Assembly (NCBI RefSeq): GCF_013362815.1 | Contig: NZ_JABFVK010000096.1 | Span: 1-45,130, forward strand | From: Hamadaea sp. | Lineage (GTDB): Bacteria; Actinomycetota; Actinomycetes; Mycobacteriales; Micromonosporaceae | Direction: 5' to 3' | DNA length: 45,130 nucleotides | Part shown: positions 7,834-16,865 of the stretch, piece by piece | Layout of the letters: the number at the start of each line of letters is the position of its first letter | Numbering within the stretch: the first letter of the stretch is position 1 | The notes under the pieces: model-generated | The model's database searches: none | Told to the model about the DNA's origin: nothing | Seen by the model: the letters and a program-made list of their open reading frames with translations, nothing else | Made by a program: the position numbers and the translations under genes

Positions 7834-9360
7834 GTGACGGCTACCAGTGAAGGCTCCGCGCTCACGCAGGTTCCCGGCGCGAGCGGCATCGTCGACGGGC
7901 ACCTCGTCTCGACGAGCCCCGCGACCGGTGAAGAGGTCGCGCGGTTCCCGGTCGCCGGGCCGGCGGACGTCGCGGCAGCGGTCGAACGCGCCCGCGCGGC
8001 GAGCGTCTGGTGGGAGCGGCTCGGGTACGCCGAACGCAAGCGTCGTCTCCTGCGTTTCCGCAGCCTGATGACCCAGCGGATGGACGACCTGGCCGCCGTG
8101 ATGACCGCCGAGGGCGGCAAGCCCAGGATCGACGCCACGATGGAGATCTTCGTGACCGTCGAGCACATCGCGTGGGCGGCCAAGCACGCCCGCAAGGTGC
8201 TCGGCCCGCGCCGCGTCGGCACTTCGCTGCTGCAACCGGAGTACTCGGGTCGCCTGGAGTACCGGCCCTACGGCGTCGTCGGCGTCATCGGCCCGTGGAA
8301 CTATCCGCTGTTCACCCCGATGGGGTCGATCGCGTACGCCCTCGCGGCCGGCAACGCGGTGGTCTTCAAGCCGAGCGAGTACACCCCGGCGGTCGGCCAG
8401 TGGTATGTGGACCTCTTCAACGAGGTCGTCCCCGAGCACCCCGTACTGCAGATCGTGCACGGACTCGGGGACGTGGGTGCCAACCTGTGCCGCTCCGGCG
8501 TCGACAAGCTGGCCTTCACCGGCTCCACCGCGACGGGCAAGAAGGTCATGGCGGCCTGCGCCGAGAATCTCACTCCCGTCCTCGTGGAGTGCGGCGGCAA
8601 GGACGCGCTGCTGGTCGACGCGGACGCCGACGTACGCGCAGCCGCCGACGCGGCGCTGTGGGGCGCGATGACCAACGCCGGGCAGTCCTGTGTGGGCATC
8701 GAGCGCGTCTACGTACACGAGAAGGTCTACGACGAGTTCCTGCGAATCCTCGTGGCCGACGCCGAGAAGCTGAGCTTCGGCGACGACCCGAAGCAGGACA
8801 TCGGTCCGATCACCATGCCGGGGCAACGCGAGACGATTCGGCGGCACATCGATGCCGCGCTCGCCGACGGCGGCCGCGCCCTGCTCGGTGGCCCCGACTC
8901 CGTACGCGGTCCGGTGGCCCGCCCGACCATCCTGGTCGACGTGCCGGAGTCGAACCCGGCGGTCTGCGAGGAGACGTTCGGCCCGACGATGACGGTCGCG
9001 AAGGTCGCGTCGATGGACGAGGCAGTCACGAAGGCCAATGCGACGCCGTACGCGCTCGGCGGTGCGGTCTTCTCCCGGCGGCACGGGGTGGCGCTGGCTC
9101 GGCGACTGCGCGCCGGCATGGTGGCGGTCAACTCGACCTTCGCCTTCGCCGTACTCCCCGAACTGCCGTTCGGCGGGGTGGGCCAGTCCGGCTTCGGCCG
9201 CATTCACGGTCAGGACGGGTTGCGCGAGTTCGCCCGGGCTTCGTCGATCGCCAAGCGCCGGCTGCCCAGCGTCGTTCCGCTGCTGACCTATCGGCATACC
9301 GAGAAGAGCGTCGCGCTGGCACAGCGGATCGTGCGGCTGATGCACGGCCGCTCCCGCTGA
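7834..9360 (+). CDS. Aldehyde dehydrogenase (NAD(P)+-dependent)
   Basis: A 508-residue member of the aldehyde dehydrogenase superfamily, which oxidises aldehydes to acids. Visible landmarks: VIGPWNYPLFTPMG and KPSEYTP (cofactor site), FTGSTATGKKVM (glycine motif), ECGGKDALLVDADAD (general-base Glu) and NAGQSCVGIERVYV (catalytic Cys). EETFGP and the C-terminal LPFGGVGQSGFGR are present, so the enzyme is complete. Length and motifs are compatible with succinate-semialdehyde-type enzymes, but the substrate cannot be fixed from sequence. The GTG start is supported by the TAGACT box 7 nt upstream and by the lack of a Shine–Dalgarno. Confidence 0.9.
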   Translation: MTATSEGSALTQVPGASGIVDGHLVSTSPATGEEVARFPVAGPADVAAAVERARAASVWWERLGYAERKRRLLRFRSLMTQRMDDLAAVMTAEGGKPRIDATMEIFVTVEHIAWAAKHARKVLGPRRVGTSLLQPEYSGRLEYRPYGVVGVIGPWNYPLFTPMGSIAYALAAGNAVVFKPSEYTPAVGQWYVDLFNEVVPEHPVLQIVHGLGDVGANLCRSGVDKLAFTGSTATGKKVMAACAENLTPVLVECGGKDALLVDADADVRAAADAALWGAMTNAGQSCVGIERVYVHEKVYDEFLRILVADAEKLSFGDDPKQDIGPITMPGQRETIRRHIDAALADGGRALLGGPDSVRGPVARPTILVDVPESNPAVCEETFGPTMTVAKVASMDEAVTKANATPYALGGAVFSRRHGVALARRLRAGMVAVNSTFAFAVLPELPFGGVGQSGFGRIHGQDGLREFARASSIAKRRLPSVVPLLTYRHTEKSVALAQRIVRLMHGRSR

Positions 9361-9378
9361 GCGGCGGCGTACCAGCTG

Positions 9379-10038
9379 CTAGAACAGCGTCAGCTCGTCC
9401 TTCACGAAGCCGCGCAGCCGGTCGTAGTCGACGACGACGCACCGGATGCCGCGGTCCTCGGCGAGGACGCGTGCCTGTGGCTTGATCTCTTGGGCGGCGA
9501 AGATCCCGGCTACCGGGGCGAGCAGCGGGTCCCGGTTCATCAGCTCCAGATACCGGGTGAGCTGCTCGACGCCGTCGATCTCGCCCCGCCGCTTGATCTC
9601 GACGGCGACGTGCGCGCCCTCGCCGTCCCGGCAGAGCAGGTCGACCGGGCCGATCGCGGTCATGTGCTCACGGCGTACGAGGGAGTAGCCCAGCCCGAAG
9701 GTCTCGGGCTGATCGGCGAGCAGCTGCTGCAGGTGCGCCTCGACGCCGTCCTTCTGCAGGCCGGGGTCCACGCCCAGCTCGTGCGAGCTGTCGCTGAGGA
9801 CCTCCTCAAGGGTGATCCGGAGTTCCTCGCCCGCCTTGTTCACCACGCGCCAGACACCTTCGCCGACCGTCAGCTTGCACGGCGGGCTCATCCAGTTCAA
9901 CGGCTTGTACGCGCGATCGTCGGCGTGGATCGAGACCGAGCCGTCGGCCTTCACCATGATCAACCGAGTGGCACTCGGCAGGTGTGCCGCGAGTCGTCCG
10001 ACATAGTCCACTGAACACCGAGCAATCACCAATCGCAC
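9379..10038 (-). CDS. nucS: Endonuclease NucS (mismatch-specific)
   Basis: A 219-residue NucS/EndoMS protein. In actinobacteria lacking MutS/MutL it cuts both strands at mismatches and acts as the mismatch-repair system. The N-terminal half is the DNA-binding/dimerisation domain; the C-terminal half is a RecB-like PD-(D/E)xK nuclease with GPVDLL (Asp133), AVEIKRRG (Glu147, Lys149) and EQLTRYL (Gln159). The protein ends DELTLF, a hydrophobic tail of the type that binds the sliding clamp. The GTG start is supported by a TAGGCT box 6 nt upstream and by the family-typical N-terminus MRLVIARC. In M. tuberculosis nucS also lies near the atp/murA region. Confidence 0.95.
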   Translation of the reverse strand: MRLVIARCSVDYVGRLAAHLPSATRLIMVKADGSVSIHADDRAYKPLNWMSPPCKLTVGEGVWRVVNKAGEELRITLEEVLSDSSHELGVDPGLQKDGVEAHLQQLLADQPETFGLGYSLVRREHMTAIGPVDLLCRDGEGAHVAVEIKRRGEIDGVEQLTRYLELMNRDPLLAPVAGIFAAQEIKPQARVLAEDRGIRCVVVDYDRLRGFVKDELTLF

Positions 10039-10044
10039 GAAGCG

Positions 10045-10050
10045 AGCCTA
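10045..10050 (-). promoter_or_regulatory. -10 box TAGGCT of nucS (leaderless)
   Basis: On the minus strand TAGGCT is followed by 6 nt and then the GTG start of nucS. No Shine–Dalgarno is present. Confidence 0.55.
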
Positions 10051-10097
10051 ACGTCTCCCGATTCGGCGCTGCGTCGCGCACGCCAGCCTCAGCGCAA

Positions 10098-10227
10098 GAT
10101 CGTCGGCGGGCGCTCGGCCTGCAAGATCGTCGGCTTCCGACGATCAATGCACGAATACGCCCACGAATGTCGGCTTCCGACGATCAAGGAAGCCGGAACG
10201 CTCAAGACTGTCGGCTTCCGACGATCA
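10098..10227. repeat. Three 17-bp hairpin repeats at 40-bp spacing
   Basis: TCGGCTTCCGACGATCA occurs at 10130, 10170 and 10211. Each copy with the G before it forms the short hairpin GTCGG-CTT-CCGAC. In the first copy the flank extends it to a perfect 9-bp stem (GATCGTCGG-CTT-CCGACGATC). A fourth, decayed partner (GATCGTCGGCGGGCGCTCGGCC) starts near 10098. The cluster fills the gap between the divergent nucS and DUF4126 genes. It could be a multi-site operator or a REP-like element. Repeat length and copy number are too small for CRISPR. Confidence 0.7.
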
Positions 10228-10280
10228 TGGTCCGGAGCGGCATCCGGGCGGGAGTGGATTCCGCCTGGCATCCTGAAACC

Positions 10281-10898
10281 GTGCTTGAAGCGCTCACCGG
10301 GACAGGTCTGGCCGGAGCGGCCGGGCTCAACGCCTACATCCCGCTCCTGGCCATCGGCCTGCTCGACCGCTACACCAACGTGATCACCCTGCCGGACAGC
10401 TGGAAGTGGCTGAGCAACGGCTGGGTCCTGATCATTCTGGGCATCCTGCTCGCCGTCGAGCTGGTGGCCGACAAGATCCCGCTGGTGGACCACGCCAACG
10501 ACGTCATTCAGACGGTCGTCCGGCCGACTGCGGGCGGGCTCGCGTTCACCGCCGGTTCGACGTCCGAGACGGTCACGGTGACCGATCCGGCGAGCTTCTT
10601 CGAGTCCAAGCAATGGGTTCCGATGCTGATCGGCATCGTCCTGGCCGGCGCGGTCCACCTGACGAAGGCCGCGGCCAGACCGGTGATCAACACGTTCACG
10701 CTCGGCATCGGTACGCCCGTCGTGTCGACCGCCGAGGATGCCACCAGCGCCACCCTCTCGGTGGTCGCGATCATCATCCCGGTCCTGGTGATCGTGTTCA
10801 TCGGCTTCTTCATCTGGCTCATGTGGTGGGTGATCACCCGGCGCCGACGGCGGGCGCGAGCCCGGGCTGCGGCCGGAGCAACGCAGTACACGCAGTAA
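10281..10898 (+). CDS. DUF4126 membrane protein
   Basis: A 205-residue integral membrane protein. It starts with the family-typical LTGTGLAGAAGLNAYIPLLAIGLL, has further hydrophobic segments near residues 45–62, 110–130 and 160–185, and ends with a basic Arg-rich tail. The central H-x-x-KAAARP stretch and the T-P motif before the last helix fit DUF4126, a family of unknown function in actinobacteria. The GTG at 10281 is chosen because similarity to the family begins there; an in-frame ATG at 10227 would add 18 residues and would overlap the third hairpin repeat. Confidence 0.8.
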   Translation: MLEALTGTGLAGAAGLNAYIPLLAIGLLDRYTNVITLPDSWKWLSNGWVLIILGILLAVELVADKIPLVDHANDVIQTVVRPTAGGLAFTAGSTSETVTVTDPASFFESKQWVPMLIGIVLAGAVHLTKAAARPVINTFTLGIGTPVVSTAEDATSATLSVVAIIIPVLVIVFIGFFIWLMWWVITRRRRRARARAAAGATQYTQ

Positions 10899-10928
10899 CC
10901 GCTGCTCCGGGCGTACGTTGATCTCGAT

Positions 10929-12014
10929 GTGCGTACGCGTTTTGCCGCTTTTGTGACTATTGCCCTGGCCGTGCTGGCCCTCCCGGAGGCGGCGTACGCC
11001 GCTGCCAACGGCGAGTACGCCGACTGGACCCGAACCGGTGGCACCGGAGCCTGGCAGGCGACCGGTACGCCCGCAGCCGGATTCCCGGTCGCGGACGTCA
11101 CCTCGAACGCCTCCTCGGTGACGGTGCCCTCCGGAGCGTCGACGTTCCTGGGCCCGCAGACGCCGCCGGGGCAGGTCTACGGCAGCTCGCAGGGGCAGAC
11201 GTACCTGAACGTCAGCACCGCGAAGGGGTTCGACACCTCGACGACGACGATGACGTTCGACGCCGCGACTCCAGCGAAGAACTGGGCCTTCGTCATCGGC
11301 GACTTGGACGCCGACTCCCTGACGATCACCGGCACCGACGCGAACGGCGACCCGATCTCCCCCGCCGATCTGGGGTTCGAGGGCACCTTCAACTACTGCG
11401 CGTACTCGCCCAAGCCGTCCGGCTGCACCGGGCCGGGCCCGTTCACCGACGTGCCGACCTGGTCGGCCGACACCGCCACGCTCGTCGGCAACACGCTCGA
11501 CACGTTCGGCGCGGCGGCCTGGTTCCAGCCGACCGTCGCCGTCAAGACGCTGACCTTCCGGTTCTCCCGGATCATCGGAGCGCCGATCTTCCAGCTGTGG
11601 CTCGCGGCCAAGGCCGTCCCGGTGATGATTCCGGTCAAGGGGACCACCGAGGACTGCCCGGCCACCATCGAACTCGACAACGCCGAAGGCATCCCGGTCC
11701 TGGACATCGTCGGTAAGCCGGTCACAGCGACCACGGACGCGAACGGGACGGCTACCTTTCCGGCGGTGACGGACGGCAGCTATCAGCTGCACATGCTGAA
11801 GTCCGAGTGCGGCAAGACGGTGAAGGACCCGTACTACCCGATCGTCGTCGACACGAGCAAAGGACCGGTCAAGGTTCCGGCCGGCATCTTCGCGATCAAC
11901 GTCCCGCAGCTGGCGGACACCGGTCAGCACACCGCGCGTCTCCTCGCGGCCGGAGCGATCATCCTGCTCTCCGGCGCGGTGCTGCTGATCGCCGGCCGCC
12001 GCCGGACCCGCTGA
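10929..12014 (+). CDS. Surface protein with LAXTG (sortase E type) anchor
   Basis: A 361-residue exported protein. An N-terminal signal peptide (MRTRF, hydrophobic run, AYA-A) precedes a Ser/Thr/Gly-rich beta domain of about 200 residues. A SpaA/prealbumin-like Ig fold follows (about 240–320; IPVLDIVGKPVTATTDANGTATFPAV). The C-terminus is a sorting signal: LADTG (328–332), a hydrophobic helix and RRRTR. LAXTG instead of LPXTG is the motif of class E sortases in high-GC actinobacteria, so the protein is probably attached to peptidoglycan. It lies directly before the FtsK operon and on the same strand, with 165 bp between. The ligand or role is unknown. The GTG start gives the signal peptide; an ATG two bases earlier is out of frame. 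Confidence 0.82.
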   Translation: MRTRFAAFVTIALAVLALPEAAYAAANGEYADWTRTGGTGAWQATGTPAAGFPVADVTSNASSVTVPSGASTFLGPQTPPGQVYGSSQGQTYLNVSTAKGFDTSTTTMTFDAATPAKNWAFVIGDLDADSLTITGTDANGDPISPADLGFEGTFNYCAYSPKPSGCTGPGPFTDVPTWSADTATLVGNTLDTFGAAAWFQPTVAVKTLTFRFSRIIGAPIFQLWLAAKAVPVMIPVKGTTEDCPATIELDNAEGIPVLDIVGKPVTATTDANGTATFPAVTDGSYQLHMLKSECGKTVKDPYYPIVVDTSKGPVKVPAGIFAINVPQLADTGQHTARLLAAGAIILLSGAVLLIAGRRRTR

Positions 12015-12179
12015 ACCAGCCGCCGGACCCGAGCCGGAAGCCGACCCGGTACCAACGCTTGCCGCGATTCGTTGAGCTTCATGAATCGGCGTGTCGCCGT
12101 TCCGCAACGCCGGAGTCGCGCGGAATACTTAACGGACAAAATGGTGTAAAACTGCACGTAACCACCCTCTGGAGGTGCC
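12015..12179 (+). promoter_or_regulatory. Leader region of the FtsK operon
   Basis: Non-coding stretch before the four-gene operon. The section around 12125–12160 (AATACTTAACGG, AAAATGGTGTAAAACT) is clearly AT-richer than its surroundings and is the likely promoter, though I cannot place -35 and -10 boxes with confidence. A GGAGGTGCC Shine–Dalgarno ends directly at the GTG start of the first gene. Confidence 0.4.
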
Positions 12180-12440
12180 GTGGCGAGCGTCGCGGAGGTC
12201 AAGGCGGCCATCGACGCCGCCATGCTGCACGTCCAGGAGAGCCAGGACGCCGTCCGGGCCGCCAACGATCGGCTCGGCGAGGCTCAGCTCAGCCTGGCGG
12301 TAGCGGTCGAGGGCTCCGGCCACGACAACGTCACCGCCGCCCAGGCCGCCCTGGCTCAGGCGGCAAGCGAGCTCGAGGAATGCCTCACCGCCACTCTGAC
12401 CGCGGTCGACCAGGCCCAGACGTATGTAGCGGGGTTGTGA
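12180..12440 (+). CDS. Small helical-hairpin protein, first gene of FtsK operon
   Basis: An 86-residue, Ala/Glu/Gln-rich protein predicted to form two long helices (about 3–42 and 50–83) joined by the turn GSGHDN. Length and layout match WXG100/ESAT-6-like proteins, the substrates of type VII secretion, but the W-x-G turn is absent. I cannot assign it to a named family. The GTG start has a strong GGAGG. Its TGA overlaps the ATG of the next gene (TGATG), so the two are translationally coupled. The coupling to an FtsK-type ATPase suggests it is a substrate, chaperone or structural subunit of that machine; this is inference. Confidence 0.72.
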   Translation: MASVAEVKAAIDAAMLHVQESQDAVRAANDRLGEAQLSLAVAVEGSGHDNVTAAQAALAQAASELEECLTATLTAVDQAQTYVAGL

Positions 12441-13408
12441 TGAGTCTCGTCCAGGATCTCGCCGACCAGCTCCGGGTCGTCCGGGAGGATCTGCCCATCG
12501 CCGAGGTGAGCGCGGCCGCCGAACGGCTGCGGATGGCCGGTGGGCTGCTCGCCTGGGTCATGCACGCCACCGGCGACCCGCAACGCGTACCGCAGTTGGG
12601 CGGGGCGGCCGACCGTCTGGAATCCGCCGCCGGCTTGATGCGCTCGGCCCATGACGCGCTCGACGCGTACGCGCTGGCTCTGGGCCTGGCGGCCGACTCG
12701 GTGGGAACGACGCAGTCCTGGGGCGCGGCGGCTCCGGTCGTTCCGGCGCAGACCCGCACGACGGACGCGCCGCTCAGCGACTGGTGGGCCGAGCGGGTCC
12801 GCGTCCTGGCCGGTCGCGATGCACTCGACGACTTGATCACTTCCGCCGCCACCGACGACCCGGCGGAGACCAGCACGGAACTGTTGCGCCGGTGCGTGTC
12901 CGCGACGCTCGACGAGCGCCCGGCCAAGCTGCATCGCGAGCTGGGATCGGCCGGTCCGGCCGTGGGTCTGGGCCTCGCGGCGGTCGCGCCGCCCCTGCTC
13001 CGGCACCTCGCGGCCGAGCTGGTCGGTCACCCTCCGCGTCTCGAGGATTTGGCGAGGGTACGCCGAGCGGCCCTGGTCCACACGGGACTGCTGCCGGAGC
13101 TGCCCCCGGAGGCGGCCGAGGAGATCGTCGCCCGGGTCTGTCACGCGACCCCCCAGCGCCGAGGTGAGGGCTCCCCGACGCATCCGGTCGACGCCGCGGC
13201 GGCAGCGGTGCTGATCACCGCCGGTCTGCTGGCCGCCACCGGCCGGGGTGCGAGCGAACTGCACGCCGTCGTCGAGGAGGAACAGCGCCGCCGGAACGCC
13301 GCGGCCGACTCGACGATGCGCCGAGCCCTGCGAGTGGGAGATCCGTCGCGGCGCCGCAGCGCGGTCGACGCGCTCGCCGACGAGACGCCGGTCGGTGGTG
13401 CCTCCTGA
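12440..13408 (+). CDS. Helical protein of unknown function, FtsK operon
   Basis: A 322-residue, mostly alpha-helical protein that I do not recognise. Residues 1–95 look like another helical hairpin (LVQDLADQLRVVREDL, then AAAERLRMAGGLLAWVMHATGD, then AADRLESAAGLMRSAHDALDAYALAL). After a Pro/Thr-rich linker (about 95–110) come more helices and an Arg-rich C-terminus. No membrane segment, signal peptide or catalytic motif is seen. The ATG overlaps the stop of the 86-residue gene and the 3' end overlaps the FtsK gene. It may be an adaptor between the small hairpin protein and the ATPase. Confidence 0.72.
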   Translation: MSLVQDLADQLRVVREDLPIAEVSAAAERLRMAGGLLAWVMHATGDPQRVPQLGGAADRLESAAGLMRSAHDALDAYALALGLAADSVGTTQSWGAAAPVVPAQTRTTDAPLSDWWAERVRVLAGRDALDDLITSAATDDPAETSTELLRRCVSATLDERPAKLHRELGSAGPAVGLGLAAVAPPLLRHLAAELVGHPPRLEDLARVRRAALVHTGLLPELPPEAAEEIVARVCHATPQRRGEGSPTHPVDAAAAAVLITAGLLAATGRGASELHAVVEEEQRRRNAAADSTMRRALRVGDPSRRRSAVDALADETPVGGAS

Positions 13409-16031
13409 TTTCCCGCGGGGACCACTAGTCTCCGCAGTACGCCGGGAGCTCGCCGCCGCGCGGGCGGCTGCCCGCTCGGCTCTGATCGCGGCCACTGTCG
13501 CGCACGCCGAGGCTCAGGCGCAGCGGGATGCGGTAGCCGGGCGGAGCCCGGAGCGCCATCGAGCACTGGCGGCCGAACGAGACGCCCTGATCCAAGCGGC
13601 TGACGAGAAGCTGCGCCGGGAGACGGCGACGGTGACCGAGGCGCTCTCGGCGCTCGCGGGATCGGCCGCGCCCGGGGCGGCCGGGGAGACCTGGCCCGCC
13701 TGGTCGGCTACGCCATCGTCGCCTGGACCGGGGTTGCTGCGCGCCGGCGTCATCGACCACGATCCGCCGCTCCCCGCTCTGCTGCCGTTGCTCGACTCGG
13801 CTCATCTGGCCCTGGACGGGCCCGATCCGGCCACGTTGGACGGTGTCATCGCCGGGTTGCTGCTCCGGATGCTCGGCTCGGTCCCGGCCGGCGGCGTACG
13901 CCTCTGGATCTACGATCCGGGTCGCCTGGGTGGTGCGCTCGCCGGATTCGCCCCGCTCGCCGCCGCGGAGGTCACCAGCTACGTCGGCCCCGGCGGGCTG
14001 TCGGCCACTCTCGACGAGCTGGCCGCCCAGATCCAGCGCATCAACGAGACCGTCCTCGCCGGAGAACATCCCAGCGTCGCGGCAGCGGCTCGCGTACTCG
14101 GCCGGCGCCCGGAGCCCTGGCGGGTGCTGGTGCTGCTCGCCGACTCCACCGACCTGTCCAGCGCTCAGCAGGCGCAGCTGGATCGGGTCGTACGCTCCGG
14201 CGTGGCGGCCGGCGTCCACGTGATCAGCCGCGGACTTCCGCTGCCCACGCGGGAGGACGTGCAGACCGTGTCCGTCCTGGACGGGTGGGCTGCGCGTACC
14301 AGTCTCACGGGCGAGCTGACCGTCCTGCTCGATCCGCCTCCCCCGGCCGAGCTGGTCACCGGCTTCGCCAAGGAGATGGCGGCCGGACCGCCACCGGCCA
14401 CAGTGGACTCCCTGCTCCCGGCCGAGTTCTGGACCGAGTCCTCCGCTCGCGAGCTGCGCGCGCCCATCGGCGAGGGCACTGAAGGCGAGCTGGTGGAGCT
14501 GACGCTGGGCGACGACCCGCCACACGCGCTCATCGGCGGCCCGTCCGGCTCCGGCAAGACCAATCTGCTCTACTGCTGGCTCGCCGGACTCACCACTCGT
14601 TACTCCGCCGAGGAACTCGAGCTCCACCTGCTCGATTTCAAGGAAGGCGTCTCCTTCTCGCGGTTCGCTCCCTCGCCGCGCGATCCCAGCTGGCTTCCAC
14701 AGGTACGCCTCGTCGGCGTGAACATCAACTCCGACCGTGAGTTCGGGCTGGCCTTGTTGCGTCACTTGGCCGCCGAGCTGAAGCGCCGGGCGACCGCCGC
14801 CAAGCAGCACGAGGCGACCAAACTGGCCGAGCTGCGAGCCGAGGACCCGGAGGGGCACTGGCCACGGATCGTGGCCGTCATCGACGAGTTCCAAGTCCTG
14901 CTCGGCGAACGGGACGCGGTCACCACCGAAGCCGTCGCGTTGCTGGAAGACCTCGCCCGCCGGGGCCGTTCGCAGGGCATCCACCTCGTCCTGGCCAGCC
15001 AGGACGTTACCGGCATCGAAGCACTCTGGGGCCGTTCCGCGCTCGTCGCCCAGTTCACGCTGCGGATCGCGTTGCCGAAAGCGCGCCGCATCCTGAGCGA
15101 GACGAACCTCGCCGCCGAACTGATCCCCCGGCATCACGCCGTGGTCAACGCCGACTCCGGAGCCGTCGGGGCGAACCAGATCGTCAAGCTCCCCGACGCC
15201 GGTGACCGTACGCGCTGGCAGGAGATCCAGACCCAGTTCTGGACGATGACCGACGGGCTGCTCGACCCGCCGCGCCTGTTCGACGGCGAAGCGGTGCCCA
15301 CCTTCCCGGTGCTGCCGAGCACACCGCCCGACTTCGCCAAGGACGGCGCGGTCGCCCTGCTCGGGGAGACCATCGACGTCGCCCGGCGCCCGGCCACCCT
15401 CCGGCTGACCCGCAGTCCCGGGCGCAACCTGGCCGTCCTCGGCACGCGTACGCCGGAAGCCTGCGCGATCCTCACCTCCGCCGGGCGTACGCTGGCCCGC
15501 CAGCACGAACCGGGTACCGCGGACTTCTTCGTCGTCTGCCTCGACCCGGACGCCGAACCCGCCGCCAAGGCGCTCGCCGTCGAACTGCCCGGCTGCGCCT
15601 GGCACGACGAGGACAGTCTGGTGCCGATGCTGGCCGAGCTGGCCCGGCTCGACACGGATCGGCCTCGCTACGTCTTCGCCTTCGCCGTGGACGCGGCCAC
15701 CCAGACGCTCGCCGCGAAACCGGGGCCGGGCGAACCGACCGGGCACGACCTGCTGCGCACTCTTCTGCAGCGGGGCCCCGAGCGGCGTACGCACCTGCTC
15801 GGCTGGTGGCGCTCGGTTCCCCGGCTGCGCGACGACCTCGGTGGCATCGCCGCCCGGTTGGACTCCATCGGCGCGTGGATCGCGTTGGACGTCCACGGCC
15901 AGGAGCTCGCCCCGCTGTCGGCGCAGCCCGGCGGGCCCGCCTGGTATCCCCGGCCGCACCGGGGACTGTTCTTCGACCGGGCGACCCACCGCGCCCCGGA
16001 GATCCTCATCCCGTACGAGGTGGCCCTGTGA
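13395..16031 (+). CDS. FtsK/SpoIIIE-type ATPase
   Basis: About 878 residues. The N-terminal part (to about 110) is Ala/Arg-rich coiled coil. A first RecA-like unit (about 120–340) has strands such as VRLWIYDP and [10 protein letters not shown] but no Walker A, so it is degenerate. The active motor has Walker [10 protein letters not shown] near 380–388, LLDFKEG, Walker B VIDEF near 494–498 and [13 protein letters not shown]. The C-terminal third looks like another RecA-like unit without a P-loop. This layout, one active and two inactive modules, recalls EccC of type VII secretion more than chromosome-segregation FtsK: no membrane domain and no gamma domain are present. Start is GTG at 13395 or 13398, overlapping the gene before it. 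It ends in a 4-bp overlap with the membrane protein gene. Confidence 0.85.
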   Translation: MVPPDFPRGPLVSAVRRELAAARAAARSALIAATVAHAEAQAQRDAVAGRSPERHRALAAERDALIQAADEKLRRETATVTEALSALAGSAAPGAAGETWPAWSATPSSPGPGLLRAGVIDHDPPLPALLPLLDSAHLALDGPDPATLDGVIAGLLLRMLGSVPAGGVRLWIYDPGRLGGALAGFAPLAAAEVTSYVGPGGLSATLDELAAQIQRINETVLAGEHPSVAAAARVLGRRPEPWRVLVLLADSTDLSSAQQAQLDRVVRSGVAAGVHVISRGLPLPTREDVQTVSVLDGWAARTSLTGELTVLLDPPPPAELVTGFAKEMAAGPPPATVDSLLPAEFWTESSARELRAPIGEGTEGELVELTLGDDPPHALIGGPSGSGKTNLLYCWLAGLTTRYSAEELELHLLDFKEGVSFSRFAPSPRDPSWLPQVRLVGVNINSDREFGLALLRHLAAELKRRATAAKQHEATKLAELRAEDPEGHWPRIVAVIDEFQVLLGERDAVTTEAVALLEDLARRGRSQGIHLVLASQDVTGIEALWGRSALVAQFTLRIALPKARRILSETNLAAELIPRHHAVVNADSGAVGANQIVKLPDAGDRTRWQEIQTQFWTMTDGLLDPPRLFDGEAVPTFPVLPSTPPDFAKDGAVALLGETIDVARRPATLRLTRSPGRNLAVLGTRTPEACAILTSAGRTLARQHEPGTADFFVVCLDPDAEPAAKALAVELPGCAWHDEDSLVPMLAELARLDTDRPRYVFAFAVDAATQTLAAKPGPGEPTGHDLLRTLLQRGPERRTHLLGWWRSVPRLRDDLGGIAARLDSIGAWIALDVHGQELAPLSAQPGGPAWYPRPHRGLFFDRATHRAPEILIPYEVAL

Positions 16032-16651
16032 GCGCAGCGGAATACCGGTCGCTGGTGGCCGAACTCGTCGCCGCGACCCGCCGTCGGGACGTCGCCGTCA
16101 CTGCCGCTACGCAGTCCTACTTGGACGGTGTCGCCGTCGTCGACCAGGATCTGACCGCCGCCAGCCGCATCCACGTCGCCTGCGCCGAAGTCGTCGCGTC
16201 GCGTGAGTCGGCCGTCGCCGACGTCGACCGCCAAGCCGACCGGATCTGGGCCGAACTGCTGGCGGGCCATCGTTGGCGCGCTCGCCGGGCAGGCCCGCTA
16301 CCGGCCCCCGCCGTAGGCCCGAACCCGGGCGACCCGGCGGCGCTCATCGCTTCCGCCGCCGCCCGCGTCGCCCGCTCCCGCCGCGGCGCCGAAGCGCTGC
16401 CGCTCCCGCTCCTGCTCTCGCTCGCCCTCATCGGCGGGTTCGCCGCCGTCGCCGTCGGCCTGCTCGCCGGCGGCGTCGGCGTGCTCCCCTGGCTCAGCTG
16501 GCCGCTGTTCATGTTCGCCCCGTTCGCCGGGATCCCCTTCGCCGCCCGGTGGGTCGACTACTGGGCCGCCACTCGGCTCGACACCGGCGCCATCGGACTC
16601 ACCGTTCTTGGCGGGATGCTCGCTACCTGTTCTGTCGCTGTTTTCCGCTGA
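16028..16651 (+). CDS. Membrane protein, last gene of FtsK operon
   Basis: A 207-residue protein. Residues 1–85 are a helical, charged domain ([21 protein letters not shown] and on), followed by a Pro/Gly-rich linker and three hydrophobic segments (about 124–147, 151–173, 186–205). I do not recognise the family. GTGA overlap with the FtsK stop shows translational coupling. As the only membrane protein of the operon it is the natural anchor for the soluble FtsK ATPase, which lacks its own transmembrane helices. The gene ends at a large inverted repeat. Confidence 0.75.
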   Translation: MSAAEYRSLVAELVAATRRRDVAVTAATQSYLDGVAVVDQDLTAASRIHVACAEVVASRESAVADVDRQADRIWAELLAGHRWRARRAGPLPAPAVGPNPGDPAALIASAAARVARSRRGAEALPLPLLLSLALIGGFAAVAVGLLAGGVGVLPWLSWPLFMFAPFAGIPFAARWVDYWAATRLDTGAIGLTVLGGMLATCSVAVFR

Positions 16652-16690
16652 CGCGGTGGGTTGGCTGCGGCTTCGCTCGGCGCGGGGTTG

Positions 16691-16865
16691 GAAGAGCACA
16701 CCGAAGAGGGTGAGGGCTGGGCTTCGCGAGTCGGTGTTTTGTCCGATTTCCATGATCAGCGGAAGATTCGCGGTGCCATGACCCCACTTTTTCTCCATTG
16801 ATCATGGGAATCGGACAAAACGCAAGCAGCGAAGCCCCGCACCCACCCTCTCCGGTGCGCTCTTC
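16691..16865. repeat. Long imperfect inverted repeat between convergent genes
   Basis: Left arm 16691–16758 and right arm 16799–16865 match as reverse complements at roughly 80% of positions, with a 40-nt centre. Shared blocks include GAAGAGC, CACC, GAGGGTG, GGGCTTCG, GTTTTGTCCGATT and CATGATCA. The right arm runs into the stop codon of the ethylmalonyl-CoA mutase. It could be a two-way terminator or a decayed MITE-like element. It fills the gap between the FtsK operon and the mutase; I see no gene in it. Confidence 0.75.

Noticed and set aside
10130-10227. CRISPR array
   Set aside because: Only three 17-bp repeats with gaps of 23–24 bp, and no cas genes anywhere in the window.
13425-15989. 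An 854-codon minus-strand open frame opposite the FtsK-type gene
   Set aside because: Shadow of a gene with Walker A and B motifs; the antisense translation is low-complexity.
12180-16651. A standard ESX type VII locus or an FtsK chromosome translocase
   Set aside because: No EccB, EccD, MycP, PE/PPE or W-x-G motif, and no FtsK membrane or gamma domain. The cautious label is an unknown FtsK-type operon.
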